A stretch of 64,000 nucleotides of DNA from Mesocentrotus franciscanus (GCA_037976565.1 CP137668.1:22358251-22422250), one strand, 5' to 3'; shown: positions 12,301 to 24,638, numbered from the stretch's first letter. Numbers and translations: made by a program. The notes: a model not told the origin generated them from the letters alone.

Positions 12301-15300
12301 CCGCGGCATAAGATTTATCATGTGATGATCAAAATAAGAAAGGAAAAAAGTGTGCAGTGCTTACTCCCCACAATTGCAGCATATTCCCTTGGTTATATGT
12401 TTATTCACACACTTACCGGTACACTTTGGAGAAATGTTAATCAAAATGAACCACAAATAGCAATAAAAATAAATGATATAGGTGAAGCGATACTGAGAGC
12501 TTGGTATTGGCACACTACTTACCACAGAGACCCTAAAGATAAACGTGTCAGCAAGAGAGGACAAACTCAATCATAGCGTAGAGGCAGCACCAGTCACCAT
12601 CAAACAACAATTTAGAGATTTATGGTTTCTTTCTTCACCTCTTCCTATTTATTTATTTCTGTGTCTTAATTTATCATTTTCTAAGAACTTACAGCAAAAC
12701 CCCGGACATACAGCAAAGCTTTCAATTCGATTCAAGTTAATCCAACAAACTGATTTAGTTTGCACACACAGAACAAAATTATTATGGATTTGTTTTTTAT
12801 TCAATTTATCCCTATGTGAATAAATATAGGGCAAGAACGTGGGTGGCTGAATTCATATCGAATTCATACTAGACAGTTTAGGCCTAATTGACATTTCTTA
12901 CCTAAAAAGGAAAATGGGTTGAAAGTATCTTAACTTCTATTGCAAAGTAGTACAGTTTGAAATTAATATTTCCATAATTTACTTATTATGCATTTTCGAT
13001 TGATACTTCCAGAATTTATTAATAAAATGTTGTCTGCCTTTTTTGGAAAAATAAGCACCAACAGGAAGGAGATCTATGATTTTGTGTTGTACCACACTGC
13101 GATGCTGTTCCTTTCAGACTGAATGAATAATGACAGAGGAAAGACTGGCGCTGCCTGCACGGGGTTATAGAACTTACGGGCTGGTACATTCCAAAGGCCA
13201 ACAACTATCAAAAGTTGTCAGGGTTATTCCTGATGACTTTCGATTTCTTGTTGGACCATCATTTTCCCTGCCTTCATCACGCGACTTGCTCGACCAACAA
13301 ACGAAGGGAAGAATTGAAGAATAAATCGATGTGCAGATGGAGGAACGACGCTAGGCACTATCCCCTGTACCAGACTGGCGAACTTACTACTATCCAGTAT
13401 TCCTATATCTCTATGACAAGTGCATCATGTTGCGTATGCCCCCAACTCTATGGTATGGAATAGTGGAGTTTTGGGATAATAATAACACTTTCATACCCAT
13501 AAGGTGTTTTTTAAATCTAGAACTAAAGGCTTGAATAGATAACCTTCTATGATGTGGGAGAGCCTAGCAGCCACATGAGTGTCTTTATAAATCTCTGTCT
13601 CTCTCTGTGATGATTATAAACCAGGAGCATTCAGTTGCTCACTTTAGTATACCCAAAGAGATCCTGTCCATTGTTAAATACAGACATTAAAAGGAGCAAA
13701 GTAGTACTCAATTATACAGTACATATTTTTATCACCCCGAGCCACTTCAAATCTTCTGAAAATTTGAACTACATCAAACATTTTCTCACTCAATAAAACA
13801 GAATCCATTATCTTATCTCGTTTTCATTTTACTTAAGCTAGTATCTCTTGCAAAGATATAATATGGAGATATCAGCAATGATTTATTTAAAAAATATCAG
13901 GGATAACATGGGAAGTACTACACAAAATATGTATTTCATTTTGGTGAAAAATTGGCAAGGCAGAGGCAACAATTTTTGTCCTTGTTAAATAGATATAGAA
14001 ATAACTTAAATATATAGAGGAAGTTCGTTCAAGCATGATTTACGTGGAGGGAGTCATCATCTTCTTTAAAGTCCATCGGAGACCATCCCTGAGCTCAGCT
14101 CAATATCCCACATCATAGCCACATCTCCTGAAGACTGAGATGATGTCAACCTCAGGAAAAGACCCAACTCAGAAGTAAATGCAAGGGTTGGTGCCTCTTG
14201 CGGAGAGTTTTCAGATGAAGAACAGTATGAACACACATCATCAGATCACACGCTTATGGCGAAGACTCTTAGTGGCTGTATGTATAAGAAAGAGGCATGG
14301 CTAGGCATATGCTGGGACAGGTGGAAGAAATCTTTTATCTATGTCCTTGGGCCAAAAGGCTACACATTTTTATTGTAAAACATAGATTGTTATTTCAAAC
14401 ACAATTATTTTCAAATGTTGACATAACTGGTTATAAGATGATGATAAGATCATAAGTCTAGAATTGTCCAATGAAAGATTCGTTTTATTTCTAGAACGTA
14501 AAAACACAAAATAATTTCTTCTGAATGTTGTTGTTTTGACCACAAAAAAATTAAAACAATACATTGTTAGCATTATAATAACAATAACATTTTAGCATTG
14601 TTAACATCGGCAACCCTTTCAAAATTATATGGGTGTTCAAAACCATACACTTGTGTCAACATGTGGATCAAAATTGTTTCACAAAGAATGTACAAAATGA
14701 AGTGACATTGAAATAAATATAAGGATAGATCTTTCATTCAAGTTATTGGATTTTGAATACAAATCTATTTGAATATTCATATTAATCTTCCTGACTATTC
14801 AATTTATATTAGATTTCTATTTCTTCATTTTTCTAAATATGTTGAAATGGCAAGTTAGCTTAACTTACCAAATTTATTACGCTGCAGAGCAGTGCCATAC
14901 TAGAAATGAGCGTGGCAACTCCGAAAACCCAATGCATAGGATCTTTCAGTAACTGCTTGTAGTTGTCTCTTGATTTGTTTGCCCTTTCTCTTGTCTCTTT
15001 CATTCGGAGTGCCTTCAGTTGAAACTTCTCCAGTTCTTCTTGTTCGTCCTTACCACATCCTATCTCAGGAGTCGGGGGTAACCGGAAGAGCAGGCATCCA
15101 GCAAGACCAGTGACTAGGATAATAGCAGCAATAACGCGAAGGGACATCCTCCAACCATAGCTGGTGAAGACAATCTCCAGAACAGGGCAGAAGACCAGCA
15201 TACCTGTCAAGGACATTGACATGACCCAGAAACGATTATTACAACTTATCTTTAATCTTTACATTATAAAAAATATGAGATCACATTCATAGGTCAGTTC

Positions 15301-18300
15301 TTTAATATATTGTGCACCCGTTTGGAATGCTGGCTTCTCTGAAGTACAAAATGAGCAAATGAAAAGAATTCAAAAGCAAGCATGTAGCCTCATTAGGTCC
15401 CTGCTATGCTTTGTAATAAAATGCTCTTTAACTAGGCCTACAAAACATCAACCTCCTTGTTACAACCTCTTTGAGCAAAAGCAAGAAATGCTTGAACTAG
15501 AGTCAAAATTCAAACACTGGCTGTCCCAAATACATTGAAACTCATTACAGGAATCTTAAGAATGAAAGCAAATGCACTGAAGTGCCAGTCAAACTGACTT
15601 GGTATACATGTAGGACTATGCCTTAGCAATTTTAGACAGATTGCTCACACTGTATAATGTATTGACACATAACCAATTTTTAATTCCCCTATTTCCTTTC
15701 CCCCTTTCTTTCAACACCCCAATATCTATATACTCCCTACTTCTGCCACTCCATCTTGCCTCTCCTATTCTCTCTCCCTCTCTTATCCTCTATCTTTCTC
15801 CTTTGGTCTTCTCTATCTCTCTCTCTCTCTCTCTCTCGTGCTCAATTTCTTTCTTTCCCTTTCTCTATCTTTCAGCTCTTTGATGAGGTCATTGATGAAG
15901 AGCATATTGCAATACAAGAAAGTGATGGGGGAAAACACCAAAAGGATAAGTAATCTGATTTCCGGGATTTGAACCCGCCATTTACTGCTTGCTGGGCAGC
16001 GACTCTACCACCAGGCCATCACTGGTCCATGGCACAGTCTATATGAACTGGAAACAAATACCTCAGCTCTCCTGACTTATTCATCAGTCGCAATTAGGAC
16101 AATGGCTCCAGGGGTGATAGTGAGCACTGAAAAAAAATAGGTTTTTTGTTTTTTTCCCAACCACCCACCCTCTTGACTAAAAAAAAAAAAGCATTCTGGG
16201 AAAAAAAATGGCATCTAACAACATTCCCCCCTTTTTTAGTAAGAAAATTGGGGAAAATTGTGAAAAATCAGGAACAATCGAGAAAATAGGGGAACAATCG
16301 AGAAAATAGGGGTAAAATCGGGAAAATTCAGAAGAAAAAATTGGAAGAAAAAAAATATCAGAAAAAAAAAAAAAAATTTTTTTTTTTTTTTTTTAATCGG
16401 AAAAAAAAAAAATCAGGAAAAAAATCGGGGAAAAATCGGGAAAAAATTTTAAGAAAATCGGGAAACCGATTTAAATCGGGTAATTATCAGGCCTGGGCTC
16501 TGAATGTAAGACTTTCTGAGGATAATTTGTTATTTTTTTTGTTTTTTGTTAAGAAATTTTTGGCTTCACCCAGTAAAAGAAAATGAATATTAATAAGTCA
16601 GAATAAGTCAGATGAGCCAAAGTGTTTGTTTCCAGTTCATCATGACTGTGCCATGGACAAGTGATGGCCTGGTGGTAGAGACGTGGAGTTGCTGCCTGGT
16701 AAGCAGTAGATGGCTGTTTGAAATCATGCTGGTTCCAAGATTTTTTCTGACTCGTTTTCAATTACAAGATCAAGCACGCGATCTTTATTCACTGGGTGCA
16801 AGCCAAAAATTTCTTTACAAAAATTGAAATTACTCTCAGGAAGCCTAACATTCACAGTAGCATGTTTTATGTATTCCCACTCCTTCATTTAATGAATATG
16901 ATCAGATAGACAGGTTAAACTGCATCCATGTTGTTGCCTCACCGATTTAACTGTTTATGCCAAGCTTGGTAGCAATCAGCACCAATCGACACTTAAAAGA
17001 CTGAATTCTTTCAGAGTTTTGAAAGGTTAGGGGTGCATCCAGCCCATCCCCCACCAAGATTTCGGCAATAGAATTTATAAATATACTGCAAAATGTAAAT
17101 CTCCTTTTTCTGGGAGAAAGATGATGGGGAATGGATTTACCCTCAGAAACTCTTCTCTGCTTAGCTGTGCTTCCCCCCTCCTTCCCCGATCATGACAGCA
17201 TATCGTCGCCCCTGTAGATACATAAGTCCACGGCCGTAATGTGTATATATTTATATATATATGTGGTAAGGTTTGAACAATTGTCAGTACCAAGTCTGTT
17301 ATTCAACCTCATCAGGAAAATGGAGTGTAATTAATTTCATAAGATTTAATAAAAGCTTTTACCAGCCATAGCACCGACTCCGGGTAGAACCGTGGGCATG
17401 GTACATTCATGACTATCGAAGTACGATGTTATCAGGTTGATAGAGCTCACAAAGAAAAAGTTGACACCGACTCCGAATATCATGCCAAAAGTGAGGTAAA
17501 GTGTCCAGATGTTCTGAGCGAATGTTGAGGCGAAGAGGCCGATGGAGCACAGTATGATGCCAAGGCTAGAGATAAGGCGGGGACCCAAACGTTGATAAAG
17601 GGCTGTGATGAGAGGAGAGAGCAGACACAGAGACCATGCCAGTGATGCTACCCAACCTGCACAAAAAAAAAAATTATACAGACATAATGGTTGCAGACTC
17701 AGCATAGAATATAGACGGTTTCTTTTCAAAATGTTATGATAACTCGACAAAGCATCACATTTCAAGATTTTTTTTTCAGGCAAGCATTTGAAACTACTAA
17801 TTAGTCCATGTGGAAAGTTTGGGCTCACCAATAAAGAAAAACAGCAACACAATTTAGATGCATCGTTTTGCCATTTTGACAACTGAGAGCACTCAAGCCG
17901 CTAGAAGTACGTTGGGTATTTGAATCAAATGGGCAGTTAATGAGATGCAAATTGGTGATTTTTTTCAGACACGCATTTGAAACTACTAATCAGTTCATGT
18001 GGAAAGTTTGGGCTCATAAATCCCCCAAAACAGCGGCACAATTTAGATGCATTGTTTTGCCATTTTGACGACTGAGAGCACTCAGGCCGCTAGAAGTCTG
18101 TTGGATATTTGAAGCAAATGTGCAGTTAATGATATGCAAATTGGTGGGCTGCACCTTGCCTGTATAGATCAAGGAAATAAAATAGATGGTGAATATCCAG
18201 GTTGAAAGAAACATTCACATAATTCCCCCAAAAGTAACTGTCATACATGTATCTCTTACAAACCCACAGCCGGAAAATCATATTAATGTAGTGTCATTGC

Positions 18301-18760
18301 TTCGTCTCGATGAAGCCAACCTTGTATCTGTTTGCTCTAACTAAAAACAAAAAACAAACAAACAAAACAAAACATAACATGCACTTGTCAAGAGACCAAC
18401 CGGTTTCTGTTGCAGATGATTGTAGATCTCTCCGAAGACAAATGTACAAGGTACCAAAGCTGCTGAAGAACCCAAGAACACAGGCAAAGATAAGAGAGAT
18501 AACGATTGTCAAGATCCATCTGTAGTGCCTCGGATTCTTTAAACAACAGGTCACCAGTGACGTCAATCCAAAGAAACCCTGTAGGTTCTTCTTGGTCTCG
18601 ATGAAGCCAATGCTGTGTTGCAGGGTAGCAGAGGGCGCAAGACTCAGTTGAGAGGTTTGAATGGCTGGTCGATTTGGTAGATCATCAGTCCATATCACAG
18701 AAATGTCCCGTTGAGAAACACATTCATACACGATCTTACCCCTCACTGAATTCATGCTTC
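5999..18760 (-). CDS. Monocarboxylate-transporter-like protein (SLC16 family, MFS), six exons, 561 aa
   Basis: The joined coding exons are 18755-18401, 17656-17363, 15203-14869, 8792-8567, 7158-7015 and 6330-5999. All junctions are GT-AG and the phases match (1,1,0,1,1), giving 1686 bases with a TAA stop. The product is a plasma-membrane type 12-helix carrier. Residues 1-78 are a hydrophilic N-terminus, helices 1-6 lie at about 79-256, a charged K/E-rich cytoplasmic loop at 257-300, helices 7-12 at about 302-485, and a charged tail follows. FGTLY in helix 1, YF..(A)..G in the helix 4-5 region (YFDSHECTMPTVLPGVGAMAG, 21 residues less one here in meaning) and GDKLP after helix 8 fit the SLC16 pattern. 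SLC16 proteins move lactate, pyruvate, ketone bodies, aromatic amino acids, thyroid hormone or creatine, some with protons. The basic residues usual in the helix-5 motif are replaced by DSHEC, so substrate and proton coupling cannot be inferred. A start further upstream, in an unseen exon, is possible. Confidence 0.85.
6540..7010. repeat. Degenerate minisatellite in MCT intron 5
   Basis: Short units built on GAGTGGTACCATAAAG and GTACAAGTGGTGCCATAAAG recur at about 6546, 6607, 6682, 6872, 6955 and 6989. They resemble the 3' end of the neighbouring exon at 7015-7040. Confidence 0.6.
7015..7158 (-). CDS. MCT-like gene, exon 5 (residues 404-452, helices 10-11)
   Basis: The acceptor TTTGTTTCAG and donor GTAATA bound 144 bases, phase 1 to 1. 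The exon encodes ARAILYSIMYASSVETFGHA and a hydrophobic LLLMTGVGCLLAPLVPG ending at the splice site. Its last 25 bases resemble units of the degenerate minisatellite in the following intron. Confidence 0.85.
7159..8566. other. MCT intron 4
   Basis: AT-rich intron with no supported gene or element. A GGGGG(T)GG...ATCCACCCC motif appears at 7690 and in diverged form at 8070. Confidence 0.5.
8567..8792 (-). CDS. MCT-like gene, exon 4 (residues 329-404, helices 8-10)
   Basis: The acceptor CTCATTTAAG and donor GTGAGA bound 226 bases, phase 0 to 1. The coding sequence includes GYSDERSAFFMSILGFVDTG, the usual SLC16 helix 7-8 linker and helix 8, followed by GDKLP. The open frame continues upstream of the acceptor, but that sequence does not fit the family and the phase of exon 3 fixes this start. 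Confidence 0.9.
8793..14868. other. MCT intron 3, 6.1 kb
   Basis: Long AT-rich intron with a GA microsatellite at 10075-10175. The small open frames (for example 9156-9482 and 9934-10485) show no recognised domain and no splice context. No complete mobile element was identified. Confidence 0.5.
14869..15203 (-). CDS. MCT-like gene, exon 3 (residues 217-328, helices 5-7 and central loop)
   Basis: The acceptor CCTTGACAG and donor GTAAGTT bound 335 bases, phase 1 to 0. The exon encodes helix 5, a YGWRMSLR turn (the family's FGWR-type motif), helix 6, the charged central loop with KETRERANKSRDNYKQLLKD, and the first half of helix 7 ending VINL. Confidence 0.9.
15640..15875. repeat. CT-rich microsatellite in MCT intron 2
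   Basis: Pyrimidine-rich tract with uninterrupted (CT)n at about 15810-15838. It gives spurious Ser/Leu-rich frames. Confidence 0.7.
15955..16740. mobile_element. Two tRNA-derived SINE-like copies facing each other (inverted pair)
   Basis: Read on the minus strand, 16085-15955 contains TGGCCTGGTGGTAGAG (A-box like) and GGGTTCAAATCCC (B-box). A diverged copy lies on the plus strand at 16597-16735, with TGGCCTGGTGGTAGAG kept and the B-box mutated. The arms are about 130 bases and share TTTGTTTCCAGTTCAT and CTGTGCCATGGAC. Between them is A/T-rich filler with repeated AAAATCGGG at 16240-16490. Confidence 0.65.
17363..17656 (-). CDS. MCT-like gene, exon 2 (residues 119-217, helices 2-5)
   Basis: The acceptor TTTTGTGCAG and donor GTAAAAG bound 294 bases, phase 1 to 1. 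The exon encodes WVASLAWSLCLLSPLITALY (helix 2), a GPRL turn and helices 3-4. It ends in a Gly/Ala-rich PGVGAMAG segment matching the start of SLC16 helix 5. Confidence 0.85.
17770..18150. repeat. Tandem duplication, 189-base unit, MCT intron 1
   Basis: GCATTTGAAACTACTAAT recurs at 17784 and 17973, and similarity continues through GCCATTTTGAC, GAGAGCACTCA and CCGCTAGAAG. The copies have several differences, so the duplication is not recent. Confidence 0.85.
18401..18760 (-). CDS. MCT-like gene, coding exon 1 (residues 1-119)
   Basis: The ATG lies at 18755-18753, five bases after an acceptor-like TGTAG at 18762-18761, which suggests a 5' untranslated exon upstream. The exon encodes a Ser/Thr-containing hydrophilic N-terminus and helix 1 (RWILTIVISLIFACVLGFF). 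It ends with G before the donor GTTGGT at 18400, phase 1. The 16-base stretch coding GFIETK in this exon recurs just inside the intron at about 18299-18325. Confidence 0.75.
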
Positions 18761-19204
18761 CTACAGTTGCAGACGATCAGCGCTAATGAACTGCGACAGA
18801 TGAAAAATATGGTGAAACTGCATAAGGAAAAAGGGAAATGGAGAGAAATAAAATGTTGTCAATGAGATGCATAAGAAGTGTTTTCAAGATTTTTCTTCAC
18901 ACAAACTCTGTTCACTATGAAAGTAAAACCATATTCCTATTCTATATCCGACTCATGTAGCCGACGCAATATCAAACCTACTATTCATCTTATACATAGA
19001 CAATTTCCTCATTTTATAATTTACATTAATATTATTATAATTATCGTCTTCATCATTACCATTATTATCATTACTACTAACTAGAAAAGTCAACACAAAG
19101 CGTAGCATCCCCGGGTACAAATGGCCTACATATACGTCAGAACAAGTTACCTCCATTAGACTATACTATTATATTACTAGGCAAGGAAGTTAACCACATT
19201 TTCA

Positions 19205-20935
19205 CATATATAATTAGGTGCTTTTGCATATTTAATGAGCTATGACCTTTCACCTTTGACCTACATACTCCGAAATCGAACTTAGGCTGTGTTTTGATAC
19301 CATGTACCTTCATAGCAAATTTCATTAAAATCCGTCAAACATTAATAAAGTTATCGATCGGAAACCAGATTCGCATATTTAATGAGCTATGACCTTTCAC
19401 CTACATACACCAAAATCAAACTTAGGCTGTGTTTTGATACCATGTACCTTCATATCAAATTTGATTAAAATCCTTCAAACATTATTAAAGTTATCGAACG
19501 GAAACCAGATTCGCATATTTAATGAGCTATGACCTTTCACCTTTGACCTACATACTCCGAAATCTAACTTAGGCTGTGTTTTGATACCATGTACCTTCAT
19601 ATCAAATTTCATTAAAATCCGTCAAACATTAATAAAGTTATCGATCGGAAACCAGATTCGCATATTTAATGAGCTATGACCTTTCACCTACATACTCCGA
19701 AATCAAACTTAGGCTGTGTTTTGATACCATGTACCTTCATATCAAATTTGATTAAAATCCGTCAAAGGGCAGGTCCAAGCTATTTGGATTGTGACGTACG
19801 GGACATTCAGAGACTTTAAACAAGAAATAACAACAGATGAAATTATTTATCTGGCTATCTTTTGGTATGAGTCTGTGGCTATTATGGGCTAGTTCATTTG
19901 TGGAAAGTTTTAGTTCTGACCAATTCTTTAATTAATTTTTAATGTAATTAATGTGCTGCATGACGTACGGCATGCAGCGTCCCGTACGTCACGTCCCGAA
20001 ATCAAACTTAGGCTGTGTTTTGATACCATGAATCTTCATATCAAAATTCATTAAAATCTATCAATTATTACTAAATTTATCGATCGAAAACCAGATGTGT
20101 ATTTTTTCGCATATCAAATGAGCTATGACCTTTGACCTACATACTCCGAAATTGAACTTAGGCTGTGTTTTTGATACCATGTACCTTCATATCAAATTTG
20201 ATTAAAATCCGTCAAACATTATTAAAGTTATCGAACGGAAACCAGATTCACATATTTAATGAGCTATGACCTTTTTACCTACATACTCCAAAATCGAACT
20301 TAGGCTGTGTTTAGATACCATGAACCTTCATATCAAAATTCATTAAAATCCGTCAAACAGTACTAAAGTTATCGATCGAAAACCAGATGGGTATTTTTAC
20401 GCATATTAAATGAGCTATGACCTTTGACCTACATACTCCAAAATTGAATTTAGGCTGTGTTTTGATACCATGTACCTTCATATCAAAATTGATTAAAATC
20501 CTTCAAACATTACTAAAGTTATCGATCGGAAACCAGATGTGTATTTTTTCGCATATTTAATGAGCTATGACCTTTGACCTACATACTCCAAAATCGAACT
20601 TGGCCTGTATTTTGATACCATGTACCATCATATCAAATTTCATGAAAATCCATCAAACATTACTAAAGTTATTGATCGGAAACCAGATTCGCATATTTAA
20701 TGAGCTATGACCTTTGACCTTTGACCTACATACTCCGAAATCGAACTTAGCCTGTATTTTGATACCATGTACCTTCATATCAAACTTCATTAAAATCCAT
20801 CAAACATTACTGAAGTTATCGATCGGAAACCAAATTTGTTACGAACGGACGGAAGGAAGGACGGAAGGACGGACAGCAGCGTTTCTATATCCCCTCCGAC
20901 TTCGTCGGCGAGGGGATAATAAATACTGCTATTTT
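19205..20935 (+). repeat. Tandem array of about 140-150-base units with GACCTTTGACCT, nine units plus tail
   Basis: GAGCTATGACC recurs at 19236, 19384, 19524, 19671, 20120, 20261, 20412, 20562 and 20702. Each unit goes on with CATACTCC, AACTTAGGCTGTGTTTTGAT, ACCATGTACCTTCATATCAA and TTATCGATCGGAAACCAGAT. The array ends in (CGGA)n and a CCCCTCCGAC-TTC-GTCGG hairpin at 20889-20915. Confidence 0.9.
19766..19998. mobile_element. Short insert inside the 145-base array
   Basis: The array breaks off after CCGTCAAA and resumes at CCGAAATCAAACTT. The foreign stretch carries GTGACGTACGGGAC near its left end and GTCCCGTACGTCAC near its right, an inverted pair. No target duplication was found, and part of the host unit is missing. 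Confidence 0.5.
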
Positions 20936-21044
20936 CATCATCATCATCATCATCGTCATCGTCTTTTAGATAAACGAGAACTGAACTTCATCATAAAATA
21001 TAAGGTCATCTGGTGTTTGTTTGTTTGGCGTTTTTTTTTTTTTG

Positions 21045-21700
21045 GGGGTCACAGTGTACCAACTTTTTCAAGTATCCCAAAATTTTCCCTCTTTACATAG
21101 AAAAGGTGCCCCTTTTTTTACATCAGATTAGTACCCCTTTTTCTTTCTAATAGGTGCCCATTTCACATTCTTATAAGTGCCCTTTACCATCTCTGATATT
21201 TGGCCCTATTCAAGTCTGATAAGTGCCCCTTCCCATTCTAATAAGTGCCCCTTTTCATCTCTGATATGTGCCCCTTTTATCATTGCACATTCCCTTTTCC
21301 TTTCTCATAGGTGCACCTACACATTGTGATACGTGGCTCAGTGGCTCTTCTCATATAAGAGCCCCTTCCCTTTTCATAAATGGCTCTTTTCACCTCTGAT
21401 AAATGCGCCTATTTAAATTTGATAGGTGCCCCTTTTGCTTCGACAAGAGCCCTCTTTCCTTTGCAATAATAGTCCCCTTTAGCTTCTCATATGTGCCCTT
21501 TTTCATTTCTGGTGGGTGCCCCTTCTCAGGTACAAGACGTGCCCTTACCACCTCTGATAATTGCCCCTATTCAAATTAAGTGCCCCTTTTCCTTTGCAAT
21601 AAGTGCCCCTTCCCTTTTTTGATAAGTGCCCCCTTTTCCTTCTAATAAGTACCCCTTTTCCTTTTTAATAAGTGCCCTTTTCCCTATCTTCTAATGTTGC
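21045..21700 (-). mobile_element. Family B fragment, reversed
   Basis: On the minus strand this reads as the family B right portion: GGGGCACTTAT-type units of about 30 bases, then GTAAAGAGGGAAAATTTTGG and ACTTGAAAAAGT. Both terminal repeats are lost. Confidence 0.7.
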
Positions 21701-23119
21701 ATCTGCTAGTACAGTGGTACGAGACAGAGCAACCAACTGAAAATTCAGGACTGTTAAATCAAGCAGGTAGAAAAGTAGGGGAAAACTTAAGTCTAGATGA
21801 GATCTGTTCTTCAAGAATTAGAGTATATCATGAATGATCCTCAGCACCTACTCTATCAATGTTATTTTTGGATGTGATCGGGTAAACAACTCAAATTCGC
21901 AAAATGTAGACAAAACCGCCATGATATCTGAAATCCTTCATTCCCATTTCAATAAGGGCGTTTAACAGCTCCCATTGAATTAACAAAATAATTGCACATA
22001 ATATGAGTGCAATGATTGTCCATAATTATGTGAATGCTCATATTTTGTACAAGGCTTGTACTGAAAACCGACAATGCATTGTAATGCGAAAAACAGTCTT
22101 GATAATTAAGTATTAATTAACAGGTGAAATGTTTAATGTTTATACATATCCATCTTCCATAATTTGGTGTAAAATTTTGAGTTTGTGGTAAAAAGCTTTG
22201 ATATTGAATAGGCAAATAGCAACAATTTCTAAAATTGTCAGAGATACTACTGTCTACATAATTATATTTTTAAAAGGCCCTATTCATGAATGCTGTTCAG
22301 TACTTCAGTCTCAATTTCCTTTTCTTTTCCTTTTTACTATCCCAGTTCTTTTCTTATAACATTATATTTTTCTTTTTTCTTCATTGTCTTTCTATTGCAC
22401 TTTAATGTCAATATATGAAAGTGTTAATCAATTTGATAGGGGGTTTTCATAATCTTTGTGAGTGCCAAACATGATTGTAATCTTTAAAATTAATGTTAAC
22501 TACAGCAGTAATGAACCTGAATAATTATTGATCCTTCGATTGCATAACATGTACTTTTCCTCCCTCTTCTAATCTTTTTCATTGAACCTTCCTTGTCTCA
22601 ACTCGTCTTAAAACATTTGTTTAGTATTGTAGCAGTAAATATGTTTATGTAGACTATTGCCTATACACACATAGCCCTACATGAATGCATGCAAGCTCTT
22701 CTTCAATACTTTTATCACGTTTATGATATTCTCTTTGTTCATACAAAAATCCCTACTTCTCCGTTCTTTACTTCACATCAGCTCTCTTTCTCTTGTTTTC
22801 TTTCTCTTTTTCCTTCCCCTTCTTCTGACTCATTCCCTTCTTTCCCCACCTCTTCTGTCCTTCTTCCTCTATCCCCCTGTCTCCTTTAACTCTCTCTTAG
22901 TGCTTTTCAAATTGTGTGCATGCCCCTCATCCTTTAATATGGTATAAATGTCATTAATCATGCTATGTGTAATTTTCCTCCAAGTCTATTTCTGCAAGTC
23001 TATGTAGGTATATTTATCACTTATCAATTTCGACTAGTACTGTTTTACTTGTTTATATCACTTGTGCTAACTTCTGGTACCCCCTTTAACAACAAAAGTG
23101 TACACATAATCTTTTCAAA

Positions 23120-23890
23120 TTCAGAAATTGACCTCTGTGACCTTAGACCTGTGACTTACTAACCCCAAATCTACTGAGACCGTCTTCCTGTGGTGATACA
23201 CATTATCAACAAGTTTGAGCCTCATATCTCCTAGTGGTTCTTGAAATATCACGATAAGGAGACTAATACCTTAAAATTTATTAAGTTGACCTCTATGACC
23301 TTTGACACTTTGACCTAGTTACTCGAAAATCTAATCAGATTGTCTTCCTATGGTGATACAAACTATCATCAAGTTTAAAGGTATAGAACAGTTTTGGAAA
23401 TGCTCCACTCTCAAAAAATGAAATGGAAGCTCTCGTTACCAATCATGTGAAAGAATATGTTTTGACTAATACGTGATGATACAAATTTTGCCGGGAAACC
23501 GTCTGCTAATTGATATATTTGGTAAATTATTATATCTATTTGGACCAAATAGATATCGCGCACGTGTCGCGTAGTCCCATATACATCTTTCTGTGTACAG
23601 TGCTTGTAACTTTACCAAGACTGGGCCAAATTTCTTATCATTTTGATGATTTCAGAACCTTGCAGTATATACACACCAATACTTATATGCTAGATGATCA
23701 ACCTTTTCTGATCGATTCCACAACGTTTCTTTCACAATGCAATCGCATGATCAGAACTGGACTTTATCTTTAAAGTTCACATCTCAAGTGGTCCTTGAAA
23801 TATCACGATAACCAGAAAGCGGGACAGACGGACGGACCAACCAAAAGCATAATGCCTCCGGCACCACCTTCAGTGAGCGGAGGCATCAAA
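23120..23890 (+). repeat. Diverged GACCT array with (CGGA)n and hairpin tail, split by family C
   Basis: Units share TGTCTTCC(T/A)(A/G)TGGTGATACA, ATCA(A)CAAGTTT and TTGAAATATCACGATAA. The tail is GACAGACGGACGGACC followed by ATGCCTCCG...CGGAGGCAT, a 9-bp stem. A TTAA-flanked element interrupts the second unit. Confidence 0.8.
23375..23773 (+). mobile_element. Family C copy 1: TTAA-flanked non-autonomous element, 391 bases
   Basis: TTAA at 23375-23378 and 23770-23773 flank 23379-23769. The ends are AGGTATAGAACAG and CTGGACTTTATCT, imperfect inverted repeats. TTAA duplication and this length fit a piggyBac-type MITE; the superfamily is inferred. Confidence 0.8.
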
Positions 23891-24002
23891 AGCTCTTCAT
23901 GTTTAACACGATTTAGGGCTTTTGCATAGTCAATGAAACAGAAATACAATTTTTTTTGCATTTCAATGCTTCATTCAGCCATCATTGATAGTCTACAAAA
24001 TG

Positions 24003-24607
24003 TGATAGGGGGGGGGGGGGCACCAACAAAAAAAGGCAAATTTCTGGGGAAAAAGGGGGCACCTACAAGTAGTGCTGTAGCCGAACCGCCGAACCGAACG
24101 GAAGTTCGCCGAACATGGCACTTCCAAACCGAGCCGAACCGAACCGAACACAAAGGCCTGGTTCGGATGTTCGGCAGAAAAATTTTAAACGTTTTTGCAG
24201 GCTAATTAACTTGTCATTTTATACCTAATTTTCATGTCATGATTGCTCATTCTATATTTACTTTTTTCCCATTTTCCTCCTTTGTTTATTTTTTTTATTT
24301 ATTGGTATACATGTATAATGATCGACCAGCAGCACAAGGCTGAAAGGGTCAATTTACAAAGGTACAGTAATGTATATAAATATACATGTACAATAGTATT
24401 TCAAAACATAGTAACAGTAACATATTGATAATACAACAGAATTATATTGCATTCGATTATGTACATTAAATGAAAGGATGTACTGGCAAGAGATATAAAA
24501 GCAGGGGAAGGTATATGGCTCATGAAAGTGAGAGTGATATAGAGTGAAAGGGGTAGAGAGAGAGAGAGAGAGAGGATGAGAGAAAAGGGGAGGTACAGGG
24601 AGAGAAA

Positions 24608-24638
<31 letters not shown>

